IMG/VR virus record: IMGVR_UViG_3300032182_000187
Coordinates: 1 to 64,000 of that record
Length of the DNA: 64,000 bases
Source: a virus
Strand: one strand, 5' to 3'
This document shows positions 20,001-29,000 of the stretch, piece by piece. Position 1 is the stretch's first letter; each line of letters starts with the position of its first letter. Below the pieces are notes generated by a model, which was not told where the DNA came from, ran no database searches, and saw only the letters and a program-made list of their open reading frames with translations. The position numbers were made by a program, and so were the translations under genes.

Positions 20001-21470
20001 GATGTAAGCTTGTACACCTGTAACTGTGTCAAATACTACTTCATTGACTAATGCAGTTGCACCAGTGTTAACACCTCTTAGAGATAGACCAGCGGTAAGC
20101 TGGTTTAAACCAGTGTTTGTCTGGAAGGTAACTCTCTCACGATTTGGACCAAAGATCTGGTGACCAACTGGGAAACTTAATCCAAAGTCTCCATTAGCAG
20201 ATGCATCAACTTCAATTCTTTGCTTGTCATCGAAGACCATAGCAAAGTCCCACGTTGCAACAGAGTCGCCGTTGGAATCAATTTGGTCACGATAGGTAAC
20301 ACCGATGACATAGTTCTTGTCACCAAATTTGAAAATATGCTTTCTTGGGTTTGCTGGGCGGATGATAACCAGACGCAGGTTGTCACCAACAACCGATGCA
20401 TCGGGAGGAATGGAAATTGGGTTATCTTCTAGATAATCACCGCCAGCAACGATAATTGTTTCTTTGACGCCAGGTGTTTTCCATGCTTCCTGACATGCTT
20501 TTTTAATTGTTCTTACAGGAGCAACAGCAGAACGACCATCGTTGTCGTCACTACCAATAGTCTGCGAAACGTAGATACGACCACCAACGTCGTTCTGTGC
20601 TAGGTTCAGAACATATTCTGTAGTTGCAATCTTGTCAGACTTATCACCCAGGAGAGGTGTGATAGATCTTGGATAGAGACCTGAGTCACCAGTCTCTTCG
20701 TAGTAAGGTTGAGTATCGTCAACAATACGGAAACCAATATGCTTCAGTTGTGCGGTTCCGTTCGCCTCAATACCATCAATGTGTGTAGGAGCAGAGGTTC
20801 CAGTAGTACCAGTTTCAATAACCTGATATACATTACCACCAAAATATCTAAAAGTATTCTTCTGAACAATAACGTTAGGTGCCCAGAGAGTACCACTGTT
20901 GTTAATATAAGTTTTTAAGTTTGGTGCTCTAAAGTTTGCGTCTGGAGTAACGAAGTTATCGATATCCAGGTTTAGAATTCTCGCCGTGTCTGAAATGATC
21001 GACGTAGATGTTCTAATAGCACCGTTAATGTCAAGTTCAAAGTCAACAGTATCTAGGAATGCGATACCAACAGCACCAGTACCATTACCACCACTAATTT
21101 GTACGACTGGAGCAGTTTCGTATCCATCACCAGGATCATCAACAATAATCGCACTAACTTGACCATTGAAAATTGCCGCCGATGCCAATGCTTGACGACC
21201 ACCCTCCAAAGTTGGAGCACTAAGTTCAACTGTAGGGACTAAGGTGTACCCACTACCACCCTGTCCATCGGGAATATCAATTCTTTCAACTCTTTTACCA
21301 GTTCTATTAATACCTACCCTAGGTAGACCTGTCTCAGCGTCTAACTGTGCTCTAAAGATCTCCCTCTCTGTTGCCCCAGTTCCAGCACGAATTACATAAG
21401 TTTGGTCTGCGATAACCGATGGGTTGACCGCCCTTAAAATTTCCTTATCAGAATTAAACTGAAAACTCAT
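11001..21470 (-). CDS. Giant tail-fibre / virion structural protein (3489 aa)
   Basis: A 3489-residue fibre protein. In order I see: an N-terminal GSGYTLVPTVEL/GDGYETAPVVQISGG module (~75-130); a beta-helix-like segment from ~290 (GRIYVSQTIGSDDNDGRSAV ... VVGDNLRLVII); at ~560-1430 an array of units with one cysteine each, core FTC.xDGNxxxKxYPR; two similar helical modules beginning KCRRDI (~1450, ~1615); further GSGYTSPPVITITGG modules (~2250); ADLLDG..G.YY tail-fibre modules (~2660 and ~2830); and a C-terminal beta region. It probably forms a long fibre or a large baseplate-attached fibre; exact T4 equivalent unclear. Confidence 0.85.
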   Translation of the reverse strand: MSFQFNSDKEILRAVNPSVIADQTYVIRAGTGATEREIFRAQLDAETGLPRVGINRTGKRVERIDIPDGQGGSGYTLVPTVELSAPTLEGGRQALASAAIFNGQVSAIIVDDPGDGYETAPVVQISGGNGTGAVGIAFLDTVDFELDINGAIRTSTSIISDTARILNLDIDNFVTPDANFRAPNLKTYINNSGTLWAPNVIVQKNTFRYFGGNVYQVIETGTTGTSAPTHIDGIEANGTAQLKHIGFRIVDDTQPYYEETGDSGLYPRSITPLLGDKSDKIATTEYVLNLAQNDVGGRIYVSQTIGSDDNDGRSAVAPVRTIKKACQEAWKTPGVKETIIVAGGDYLEDNPISIPPDASVVGDNLRLVIIRPANPRKHIFKFGDKNYVIGVTYRDQIDSNGDSVATWDFAMVFDDKQRIEVDASANGDFGLSFPVGHQIFGPNRERVTFQTNTGLNQLTAGLSLRGVNTGATALVNEVVFDTVTGVQAYISGTANIEILSGSFISGETFEYFITTPYTPTNVTYDPQTGISEFTVPNHGFANGDKIRINIESLGFTCDMDGNTNVKYYPRSSDPIANQFLTISAATTNTFELDVGDSQLVNHQVSYATYDPASGVAVLTIGTHTLTVGTSIKLRTESLGFTCSQDGYSSVHFYPRTTDPAYDTAVEILEVTSTTITINVGASGPDDQYEHAFDSALANAVISGGNYPHTFVSARANALDYLDAEYEFVSTDIQSIRAEGEVVFTNEPGEVEYPISRIDFSLQGTDEVATGGFQYGWDGAGPEDLGGIVFYTNALIGRQNVHELKEGQEILIEGLPTSGPDLSFLNGKQRIYKVLEDADGRSRRFVIPKKTSVITDSNFEPGNLAKVSSASKGVTLSLLNSPNKFDMATPVARRFQDASLQIRNNIDFIADEVVGRVNDEFKKEYFAVYDVDGTPTQQFTPTDVTYDPATGLSTFTVANHGLSVGDGVKIEEDSIVFTCAMDGNNTEHTAPQSHHYATGKAIPIESVTTNTFTLNVGASGPNQLYTPTNATYDPATGNLVLTIGTHQLDVGEGIVIDDNSLTFTCTMDGNDAAKTYPRPGHDLFSQRSIPITAISENTITVNVGASPANKYFQPTDVAYNASTGDMTVTVGQHGLQVGKHVVLEDNSFAFTCDQDGNTQVHTYPRAGQDPYSGKSIEITNVGFTSHTPTDAVYDAAAGTIQFTLASHGFADGDYIMVEDNALTYSCVLDGNTVNKSYPRTNYDYASNRYFEIDNVTQDGFRINIGGSDYTGAHTLVSIATDAIRRQTGTFTINVGDAGTASGSTHTFVSAQPGAIKFEPQSTHTFVSATAEAVKHLPQSAHTFVRAATNALSVGGDEFKLFLGPSRFVHDYVSGGTVTFGGSTYNITSFVYDNTVTGAATITTDSAIPGLANDSIVQLADILLECTVDNVVTQKTYPSFNIPVSDNKCRRDIRHFLNAVIRDLEYGSNYNVIDAAKKYIQGTQIATYIDNEIIQTVRAIEYARELAIFAMRKWRTGTGLPTDPVYTAQYTSLPKYIDPTILEDLTQPGVEHCANVKSAINVLSYLFVDVLTNDASGTKLDAGYLIARNRDFIADEALGKTEAQYPSLLLNDINQRKCRRDINYIITALIRDIILGGNAAIVTNAEEYYSGTILTGIPEAQRDETIYAFEQVRDLCILAMRNWATLGGAGAVYTPVHSPIPLFTDSSILVDQLGTPYCAGIESAITTSFTLLNDILRGDIAPGGTVKNYGTLLDTVDLYTYPDVTIYDANGTVLTPRSDFDDFPIIEASPYTQNSSIISFLGGGGALIDGSRVKQPNCPFAGLELDGSATFPNQGKSMVAAAFTIVSFGGIGYKVINDGYTQLVSVFVIFCADGVLSESGGYASITNSATNFGIFALRAIGFREEAYIFDVGTITNVSATPTGRTIFTVDGLGREPLEHYIVKIDGFENVSAEIEYFIDAVDAVTVGPPFSAQLTIDSGSGGGAEFKNIATQQAVSTTSLNGETIRLHRPSIVNSSSHTWEFAGSGTNYNSLPENGGVKVEANEQVSERYGRVYVSGTDELGDFKVGVFARIENRTGNITFTGTVTISEVEFLKLKGGDVVVTGFDASNTLGGANSTDSKLPTQKAVKDYITNNLGPYINKPYSTNAVPRALVELTDSGKISVDQIPALRPFSVFTVPDATARTSIEGALAGDIAIQQDTSTSFILNNDLDSLFVSFPVDPTLSFTLGDIFTGSQSNGQIQATEYRTGVVFQIIITDPGSGYTSPPVITITGGQPTAGNIQASATAEIANGQVVVVEIQEFNGLIGGKGYTVQPTVTFSAPSGSGTQATGSALIENRLYGDIVNRLKLTEADTINSSDLPPTVVNVTRVVNTSSFNSNNWVSLSSNQIAASDITSGVIETARLALNSNAANSFTFLRGDQSYALAVQSIKGAETRYFARLYSDASIGGQQLIFTTNSDTLLGHEVVANVVGIQENTNIDGVLTSGGLTTVSISNPLIATIPAGTIIEFERGASPITFESSYTQGTFVDNIVVAEGGSSFTDGQYFDQTLSGGTGTGLKANVIVSGGEVTELTVTDGGLNYNADFNITSLPAEIGSGVGLVLQAKISTVNKQFANVSVDVLRATNQTISADEYGTIGVSRFRKSQFEIGESGNGSITLKTGADSGLDADLLDGVQGAYYLDASNLNAGTVPTDRMSGTYNISISGQSGNTLRLVTGVTNPTSSPSPNLFSSGIIADTRNNTADGLLDGGQRHLVMTIRNFGSGFDATGGGARQLAFTDNDNMWLRGSGTTLDDWGSWGKVWTSLNDGPGTDLDADKLDNRQGIWYQNAYNMNFGELSDNRLPDFFTPKSIQDSLDILSISGNARYRIYISGAILTSSPFLPGNPINLYNNLAQSVGEIQITQIVTNDETDNFNDFTIIYGVLQSGTFDGAETIGEANNRVAFQDFTLDSTGTFQVARLESDGGTANLRLGRKDGIPSSPGIYFRSSEQAAANYNTAIIATGGNSTDSSGTLDVQVVNADGFSINGNTVWNTGNITFNTGSVANTGVIRDANGGFGAGTITLDAGAELVGSASLNVLKSGDTMSGPLTITGVLATTQALSISGRADFLSNVTIATDLSVATDVLYVDSTDRRVGIGHNNPQSLLHIITPNDGSIEGNDVWAIFEEQTSNHGRIQLGYTAGSPQIGFSDRTDDQFWAIGADDSNVGYFTVSFDGTSVPTVNSSAGSGSNAGAVRMQLNSTGTLFLGTTGTTATDYKLHVAGNIYTSTKLLINDASNNNGAPIEFKGSTGFRNFRIGNQLLADDVFDITPSDSNGGVDWGTTPAIAIKGNTRRVAINTTAFSGTDPEDNTLRNYQLNIQGDVNFNGQLFQNNAEFVTSRWTEAQNELDIFRASKVWINADPTANGFTGNPDYGLQVSGSFGINGASFTSGANTEVFYVNGDRQYIDSYGIFKTNRTIISEDVTIPSNTNAVSAGPLTINNNVTITISAGSAWSVV
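11051..11058 (-). promoter_or_regulatory. Late promoter TATAAATA inside the fibre gene 3' end
   Basis: Exact TATAAATA on the minus strand within the last codons of the 3489-aa gene, ~57 nt before the first glycine-rich adhesin. Confidence 0.55.
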
Positions 21471-21505
21471 TTCTCTCTCGCTGATGGTGGGATAATCCTA
21501 TAGTA

Positions 21506-21513
21506 TATTTAGC
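21506..21513 (-). promoter_or_regulatory. Possible late promoter GCTAAATA
   Basis: The minus strand reads GCTAAATATAC in the 44-nt gap upstream of the giant fibre start at 21470, ~36 nt before the ATG. Weaker match to the late element. Confidence 0.4.
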
Positions 21514-21514
21514 A

Positions 21515-22024
21515 TCAAGTCCAATCAATACTAATGACTTGTGCCACTGCTACCCACTTAATTTCGTTGGTAGTACCCGCTCTAACTGTTGAATAACTAA
21601 ACTTATTTGCACTACCACTATCGAAAGGAACGCATGTCCATTCTTGACCTGATGGAATACTATCTTTGATAATAGTTTCCATTGTGGAAAGTGTTTGTAC
21701 CTGACCCGCAGCATCATTAGTTACAACAGACTCAAATTTCTTTGAGATGTTTCCACCACCGCTATCATTGACGCCAATAATATGCGCTGTAATAAAATTA
21801 ATTGTATTATTAGGTAAGGTGATTTGAGAACCAACATTATCCAAGGAGAGAACAGCGGTGTTCAATCCTCTAAGAATAAACGTGGTTGCCGAACTATCGG
21901 TAAATGTTTGATTCTTTAATTCTAGACTATTTAGATTCTGGGCATCGTTGAGTTCGTTAACAATAGTAGTATTGCTAACTGAAAAACCATGTACAGAATC
22001 AAAAGTTGAAATGTTTGTTGCCAT
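21515..22024 (-). CDS. Small virion-associated protein (169 aa), function unknown
   Basis: A 169-residue beta-rich protein (MATNISTFDSVHGFSVSNTT; core FILRGLNTAVLSLDN and NFITAHIIGVNDSGGGNISK). The middle has the look of a fibre or capsid-decorating beta domain: a short hydrophobic strand, then 'AHIIGVNDSG....' and a C-terminal TNEIKWVAVAQVISIDWT. It sits between two fibre genes and starts 1 nt after the end of the upstream gene. No family recognised. Confidence 0.75.
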   Translation of the reverse strand: MATNISTFDSVHGFSVSNTTIVNELNDAQNLNSLELKNQTFTDSSATTFILRGLNTAVLSLDNVGSQITLPNNTINFITAHIIGVNDSGGGNISKKFESVVTNDAAGQVQTLSTMETIIKDSIPSGQEWTCVPFDSGSANKFSYSTVRAGTTNEIKWVAVAQVISIDWT

Positions 22025-22025
22025 C

Positions 22026-25000
22026 TTACTTATTTACATAACTGGTGATTGTTACATTACAAGAGTTTCCAAGATTTAGATCTGGATGTAGAGATACGTT
22101 AACTCTAACATTGTTTAATGCATTATAATCAAAAGTTGCAGTGAACAAATCAATTCCAGTCTTGATGTTACCGTAATCAGTATATACAATATCTGTACCA
22201 TTATCTATAACAGAAAGTTCAAGTTGTTCTTTCTGGTTTAGAGTAGTATTTTCGACTGTAATTAAAATTCTTGCTCCTTTATCTGTAGTTTTATAAACTT
22301 CAGTACCAAAAGTATCATTTGTTCCTTTTACCAAAGTAGAAACAGCAGATTTGATTCTAACATCAGCAAACTCAACTGTTCTCAAATCTCCACTAACCAT
22401 GGTCAAGAAATCTGGAACTCCACCACCATTTGGGAAGTTAACATTGTATTTAATATCACCTGTATCAGATAGTCTCAAGAACTTGTCAATGGTAAGACCT
22501 TGCGACATACCAATGTCAAAGTGCTCTCTGGTGGTATAGAGATAAGTCTGAGTAGTATCACTATGCTCTAGAACCAGAGCACCATTCTCGAATGTCAGAC
22601 TTTCAATATTAACATTCAGATTATCTGTTGTGGAGGAGAATACATCTTCAATACCATCAAAGATAAATTCATTCTCAGTAACTCTAACAGTGTTTACACC
22701 GTTGTTGTAGAAAAACAAAGTGTTCTCGTTTTCGCCAGGAGCAGTTTCTGGGATGATGTACGTGTTACCATCAACGTCACGAACACCACCAAGAGAAGAC
22801 CAGTTGTTTCCATCATAACCTTCATATTGAAGGATGTCTGTGTTAAATCTAATCGAACCAGTTACTGCAGCACCTCTTTGGTTGTTATCTCCAACAGGAA
22901 TTTTTAAAGAACTTGCTGCATCAATAGAAACTTTCTTACCAGAGTTTGGTCTAATAATTAAGTCATTGATGTCTGTAGAAATTACATTTCCAAGGAAACG
23001 AAGTTCTCCACTAACAACGAGTGGAGTATCTCCAAATGGGTCAATACGAACTTCAGAAATTTCTTGGAATGTTAGAGCATCTACAGCAGTAGCAATCCAC
23101 TGTAGAGTTGCAGTACCATTGATAAATGGATCTCCGCTAGTATCGGTTGGTTCGTTACCAGATGTTGCGGTAACACCAGCACCGACAACCTCATAGATGT
23201 TGTTTCTGTACTTGAGTTTTGTGGTGGGTGTAGTAACCGTTACAGGAATATTTGCAAACCACTCTGTATATGTTGGTGCGGTGGTGTTTGCAGATCTAAT
23301 CTTCTTAGTGTTTCTAAAGTCTAAGAAGTTTCTTGTTACCTGTAATGTATTAACGTTATCGTTGTAGAAGTACAAAGTATTGTCATTTGCACCTGGGAAT
23401 GCTTCTGCATCGATGTATGTGTTGCCGTCAAGGTCTCTAACACCGCCCAGAGAGGACCAGGAAGACGTTGTTTCGCTGTATCCTTCATATTGGTTCGTTT
23501 CGGTGTTAAAGCGGATTGCACCGTCTTGTACCTGCCCCACAAGAGGTCTTGCAGACGTATCACCTTTGGGGATAACCAGTGCTGTCGCAGAATCAATTTT
23601 AGTAATCTTTCCAGCAGCAGGAGCAATAAAGATACTATGGTTTGTAGTAGCAGAAATAGTATCATTAACAATGCTCAGAACATCATTGACATTAATTTTG
23701 TTGGTAGTCTTGATAATACCATTAGTATTGAGAGTACCAGTGTCTCCATTGACTGTAAAATTATCACCAAGCGATAATGATGTGCCAGTAAAGATAATCT
23801 CTCCACCCAAAGCAGTAATGGAGGTCAGGGTTGTTTTGTCTGCGTTCAATTCTAACGCAACTTCTGGTGTTACGGTTCTTGTGAATTCTCCCTCGTCTCC
23901 AGTGATATCTGTTGTTGTGATAGTTTCTACGTTTACATCAGTACCTGTGATAGAAGAAACATTGAAAGAACCATCAGCAACAGCACCTGTAATAATATCA
24001 AGTTCTTGTACTTCAAATGCTAAAATTTCAAATCCCGAACCAAAAGTCTTGGGGTTATTGAAATCAATAGTAATTGAACTAGTACCAGACATACCTGGAT
24101 GGACGCCACAATAATAATACATAGTGGCTGGAGTAGTATCTGAAGGAGTGAATACTACATAATCGTCTGCATAAGTAACTTCAGCGCCATCATATTGAAC
24201 ACCAGCAAATACAGCAACAGCAGCACCAGGACTAGATGGAAATTCTGTTAACGTAATTGTATTGCCGTTAATTGCTTCAACAAAAGTATTCTCTGCAAAT
24301 TCTCCAGGTTCAGTCTCATTATTTGTAGTAACAGCCATGCCAACTTGAATCGAGGAGGCATCAGTTACCGTAATATCTTTAGAATCAGTAGCAACAGTTA
24401 CAGTCTCGGAATATTGATTGTGGATACCATCTTGGAAAATACTAAATCTGAATGGGTGACTACCAACATTCTGGACATCAAATCTATACCTATTGTTTAC
24501 AAATAAAGTTAAACTTGGGAAATTTTGAACATTGCTACCATCTTCAGAATCATCTAAAGTGTATCTATTGACATCTTCTACTGATGCTACACTATGAGTT
24601 GAATTACCAGTAACATTATACCCAACATCTGCACTACCATCTGCCCAAGCAACTACAATACTTGCAATACTGCTGCCACTAAGATTAACTTCTAATACTT
24701 CACCAGTCGAAGTAAGACCTTCACTATCAGACGGGTCAACCGTAGTAACAGTTTGTCCTGGTGAATATGCACTATTGGGAACAGTGCCAGTGAATGTAAT
24801 TAATTGACCCGAAACCGTACCTACAATATAGTCAATAGGTTGTGTTAAATCAAAAGGATTTACTGTTAATACGTCTCCATCGGCGTAACCATTACCAGGG
24901 TTATTAACTGCAATTGCAGTAACAACACCAACTTTATCAATAGTATAAGCGTAACCACTGCCAGCATCTCCCCAAGGAACTGTTAAAGTTAATACTATTG

Positions 25001-25853
25001 TTCCAGTAGTAGAAGCACTAGTGTTTAGTGTAATTGAATTATTTTCAGAATCGACTCCACTAACAACAATATCCAGAGGATTATTCTCAGGATCTAAAGG
25101 TGTAGTAAGAGCTCCAGTGCCGCCAGTTTGGGTGACGATCATACCTTCAATAATACCAGCAACACTAGAAATTCCAGTTACGGTATTTTGGTCCTGAGTT
25201 ACAGAACCACTAACATTAGATACTGATGTTGGTAGAGTTAAGACATCTCCTACTTGGTAACCTTCTCCATAAACCTCGATATTTGTAGTACCAAATCCAC
25301 CGTTAATAAACAGAATACTAACAAGGTTACCTGTACCATTACCACCTTGTAGGGGAATATTACTATATTCTGTACCACCCTCTGGACCAACATAGACATA
25401 GTTTTGTCCAGGGGTAGTAGTACCACTATACTCAGAAACTGTGATATTATACGATCCACTTTCACCAGTACCACCAAAGACAGAAATATCTTCGTAACCA
25501 CCTACATCATAATTTTGACCCGATGCCTGAATTTCACTACCTTCAGTAAACAGAGTTGCTTTTCTAATAATAAAGTCTCTATAGTATACAGAACCAGAAT
25601 TACTGTATTCAAAAATTCTTTTAGTTGCACTAACAAATGTTGCAGTATTCTGCTCAGATTTATATAAACCTAATTGTAAATCTGAAGTAAATGCTAGAGA
25701 AGGTTCATTCTTTGTACCATCACCTAACTTCAGATTTCCTGTGGCGAGATCACTACCACCAGCAGCAAATGCGAAGACGTTCTCTGCTATCGTATTGATT
25801 TTTTGCCTTTGAATTTCAAAGGTATCTGTTTTTGCTACATTAATTGCTGGCAT
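22026..25853 (-). CDS. Tail-fibre-like structural protein with cupredoxin-like domain (1275 aa)
   Basis: A 1275-residue structural protein. The N-terminus (MPAINVAKTDTFEIQRQKIN) is of the fibre/baseplate attachment type, followed by GxGY modules to ~400. Residues ~440-597 look like a cupredoxin: NNRYRFDVQNVGSHPFRFSI with His466, then MYYYCGVHPGMSG with Cys582, His585 and Met588, the ligand set of a type-1 copper site. A ~70-residue VTVATDSKDITVTDA insert interrupts it. The rest has two similar repeats containing 'SLGGVRD(L/V)DGNTYI' (~800 and ~1030). Copper binding is inference. Confidence 0.82.
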   Translation of the reverse strand: MPAINVAKTDTFEIQRQKINTIAENVFAFAAGGSDLATGNLKLGDGTKNEPSLAFTSDLQLGLYKSEQNTATFVSATKRIFEYSNSGSVYYRDFIIRKATLFTEGSEIQASGQNYDVGGYEDISVFGGTGESGSYNITVSEYSGTTTPGQNYVYVGPEGGTEYSNIPLQGGNGTGNLVSILFINGGFGTTNIEVYGEGYQVGDVLTLPTSVSNVSGSVTQDQNTVTGISSVAGIIEGMIVTQTGGTGALTTPLDPENNPLDIVVSGVDSENNSITLNTSASTTGTIVLTLTVPWGDAGSGYAYTIDKVGVVTAIAVNNPGNGYADGDVLTVNPFDLTQPIDYIVGTVSGQLITFTGTVPNSAYSPGQTVTTVDPSDSEGLTSTGEVLEVNLSGSSIASIVVAWADGSADVGYNVTGNSTHSVASVEDVNRYTLDDSEDGSNVQNFPSLTLFVNNRYRFDVQNVGSHPFRFSIFQDGIHNQYSETVTVATDSKDITVTDASSIQVGMAVTTNNETEPGEFAENTFVEAINGNTITLTEFPSSPGAAVAVFAGVQYDGAEVTYADDYVVFTPSDTTPATMYYYCGVHPGMSGTSSITIDFNNPKTFGSGFEILAFEVQELDIITGAVADGSFNVSSITGTDVNVETITTTDITGDEGEFTRTVTPEVALELNADKTTLTSITALGGEIIFTGTSLSLGDNFTVNGDTGTLNTNGIIKTTNKINVNDVLSIVNDTISATTNHSIFIAPAAGKITKIDSATALVIPKGDTSARPLVGQVQDGAIRFNTETNQYEGYSETTSSWSSLGGVRDLDGNTYIDAEAFPGANDNTLYFYNDNVNTLQVTRNFLDFRNTKKIRSANTTAPTYTEWFANIPVTVTTPTTKLKYRNNIYEVVGAGVTATSGNEPTDTSGDPFINGTATLQWIATAVDALTFQEISEVRIDPFGDTPLVVSGELRFLGNVISTDINDLIIRPNSGKKVSIDAASSLKIPVGDNNQRGAAVTGSIRFNTDILQYEGYDGNNWSSLGGVRDVDGNTYIIPETAPGENENTLFFYNNGVNTVRVTENEFIFDGIEDVFSSTTDNLNVNIESLTFENGALVLEHSDTTQTYLYTTREHFDIGMSQGLTIDKFLRLSDTGDIKYNVNFPNGGGVPDFLTMVSGDLRTVEFADVRIKSAVSTLVKGTNDTFGTEVYKTTDKGARILITVENTTLNQKEQLELSVIDNGTDIVYTDYGNIKTGIDLFTATFDYNALNNVRVNVSLHPDLNLGNSCNVTITSYVNK

Positions 25854-26037
25854 CTCTTACGATCTCTCTAAGAAGTTGTTTGATTTCAGATAGTTCTTCC
25901 TTCAATGTATTTATGTCATGTTTCATACTATGAAACTCAGATGAGACTCTCCTACTAGAGATTTTATCTTTGTTGATAATTGCTCCAGTAGAAGAGTCTC
26001 TAACTAGGTTTGGATGACCTTCAACTTGTATGTACAT
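25840..26037 (-). CDS. Small coiled-coil protein near baseplate genes (65 aa)
   Basis: A 65-residue protein: MYIQVEGHPNLVRDSSTGAI, then SRRVSSEFHSMKHDINTLKE and a helical heptad tail (ELSEIKQLLREIV). A short beta N-terminus followed by a C-terminal helix suggests a trimeric or dimeric adaptor. Its start touches the stop of the 2694-aa gene and its end overlaps the next start by 14 nt. A CATAAATA at 25907-25914 inside it may be a weak late promoter for the gene that follows. Confidence 0.75.
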   Translation of the reverse strand: MYIQVEGHPNLVRDSSTGAIINKDKISSRRVSSEFHSMKHDINTLKEELSEIKQLLREIVRDASN

Positions 26038-29000
26038 CAGTAGGAAGCGACTACACGCAGATCTTGAATTTTAGGTGCGTACGCTGGGTCGGAAGATTTC
26101 ATAACTACTTTAATAGCAAATGAAGTGAACTCGGAAACATCCTGAACACTAAATTCATATTCCTGATAAGAAGACTGATCTTCAGCAACTGCGGAGATAG
26201 AATTTTCTGCAGTTGCTAGATCATCATTGTCAGACAATCCATTACCATTGAAGTATGTCCAATTAATGTCTTCAAAGTTGAGTTGAGCAGAAGACTCCTT
26301 AGTCTTAAACAAGACTTGGATATTTTCTCTTTCTTTAACATTTACAGTCATCTTGACATTAATAGAAGTTCCTGGTTCATTGATTGAAACTTCTTTTGTT
26401 ACATACTTAGCAAGAGAAGAACTATTTCTAGAGTCTGTTTCTGAAGTAAAGTCAACACCATTTTCAAATGACATTCCATTTACAGTTACATAATAATCAT
26501 CTTGAGACTTAATAATGTCACCAACTCTAAAGATATCAGACGCTTGGTTTTCTTGCGTTCTTACAAAAGGACTATCTTTAAGAATAGCTCCTTCGTAATT
26601 ATTGTTGATAGGAGCATATGGATTTTCAACAATCAACTCCTTATCATCAGCATCCCAAGAAATTACTGTGCCATCAATAATATTGGCATAGTTAAAATTA
26701 AAGTTGGATGGGAAGTATCCAAATACATTAGTTCCTTCTGTGAAATTAAATTTCTGTTCGGAGATAGTATTAGCAGATAGAGCAATTCCAGATAACGCAA
26801 TGCCATCTGCACTCTTAGTAACTAGACTTTCGCCAACCTTGAATACTACAGAAGAAGACAATGCAACTAAACAAATGTTGCTGTCATATGATAGCAATGT
26901 TCCAGTTGCTTTTGAAGTGACTCCTTCAATCTGTACTCCAGGAACTAGAACACTAGTATCAGCATTTGATGGAATAATACTTACACCCAAATTGTATAGA
27001 GGACTGAATGACAGTTTCTGATACTTCTTGCCAAATCTCTTCTCCTGACCTGTAGAGTTGTCAATTCTATTAGTAGAAGTTTTAACTGAAGCAATATTCA
27101 GATCAATTACTGGAGACAGGTAAGAAACATTAGAAGTCATGTTAACTTTATAAGTCAACGATCTGTCAATAGCATTCAAAGTAGAATTAATTCTAGATGC
27201 AATAATTTTTTGATTAGTAAAATAATGCTCTTGGTTTAAGAAAGTCCTCTCATATGCAGATTGTGTATACGAAGGGAAGTTAACAGAATTAGAATCTAAA
27301 GCAGTGATATTGGTAGTTTCTACCTCGGTATCAATAGTAGTTCCTTCTAATTGTAAGTAAGAAATTTGGGCATAAAGTTTTTCATATTTTCTGTTATATG
27401 TTGCAAATACAGAATCGCCACCACCAAACAAACTAGATCCTGCTCTAGTTGGCATTTCAATAACATAAGAATCAAGACCAGAGTTTTTGACATCAAATAG
27501 TTTTGCATTCAATACAGTAGAAGAGATACCGCCAACGTCTTCAGATCCTCTAAAGTATACAGAAGACATACCAGCATCTTCAAAACCATGATCTCTGTGG
27601 TAAACTTTTACTAATGTATTATTGTTCTTGAACAAATCAGAAGTTGCATTGGAACTAGATCTTACACTAGTTTCAAATGGAGCCGAAGCAAGTTTTTCAT
27701 AACCAAGATCTTCAGTAGTGAGGAGAAGATTTGCTTTAACACTAGTATCAAATTCTGCTCTGTAAAGAGTAAACTTGATATCTTCAAACAGATCTTCTGT
27801 CCAATTGTCAATATTCTGAGACTTGTAAACAGAACCAAGTAATGGTTGGGAGTTGACAGTGGTGCTTGTGGCAACCTCGGTTTCACCGAGTCTAGATACC
27901 CAGAGATCATATTCGATAGAATCAGTCTCTACAACTAGAGCATACTCAGTGTCATTCTGTAGATATACAGGATGCTCGAAATCAAAGTGGGTTGGAATCG
28001 TAGATGGGGTATCTGCGTTTGCATCAGTTGCAACACCCATTCTTACTGCAGGGGTGTCGATCTCGATTTTAGACGTAATGACAGCATCACCAGCACCCAG
28101 ACCTACACCTTTAATAACAACTGAAGGTGCCTCGGTATAACCACGTCCAGAAAGGACTAATTCGGAAGCATAGATCTTGCCTTCCGAAACGAACACGTTA
28201 CCAGTTGCAGTAGATCCACCTGGAAGTTGTGGACTTTCAATAGTGACAGCAGCAGTTTCATAATTAGAACCAACCTGCTCTACTTTGAGGTCTACCAATT
28301 TACCAGAGTCTTTGGCAATATTAATAATAACTTCTTTATTTCTGGTGTTATTAAATTCAGTTACTGAAGGAATAATAAGTTGCTCGTTAGGAACAAATGA
28401 GATGCCATTATGGTTTTCTAGAACAAGAGTGTAAACTTGCTCTTTGTTTAGTTGCAACTGAATTGAGTTTTCATCACCAACTTGGATGTTGTTTTTATCA
28501 AATACCCTTAGGATAGGACCAGATGCATTAGTAGAAGATCCTTTTACAAACTCTCCCTTCTTAACAGAAATGGTATCATTATCACCAGTAACAAAGATCT
28601 TTAGATATGTCTCAGGATACTTAATGGAAGTAGAACCTGGGATTACATGCTTGCCTGGTTTTCCAGTGTCAATATTTGTTAGGTAGGTTTTGATGGGAAT
28701 AGAAGTATCTTTATTCTGGAAGAATAAATCAACGCCCGTTACAAAACAACCACCACTAAAGTTCTCAACCTTAAAGGTTTGTGCAAGTGGATTTGGTTTA
28801 ACTTCTTGATCTGTATTGCTATTTACAGACTGAACACCTTCATTTGCTTTGAAATAAGCAGCAGATGTAGAAATAATTGAAGAAGGATTCTCTGGAAGGA
28901 TACCAGTAGAATAGAAAATCACGTCTGCATAAGAATTTGATGTAGACTTGTTAGAGTAATCTACTGCATCTGTGAACGTAATAGTCTTTTCACCAGAAGC

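Noticed and set aside
23380-24114. 244-codon open frame on the plus strand
   Set aside because: It lies opposite the 1275-aa structural gene, has no ribosome site or promoter, and its sequence is low-complexity; long antisense frames arise from biased codon use.
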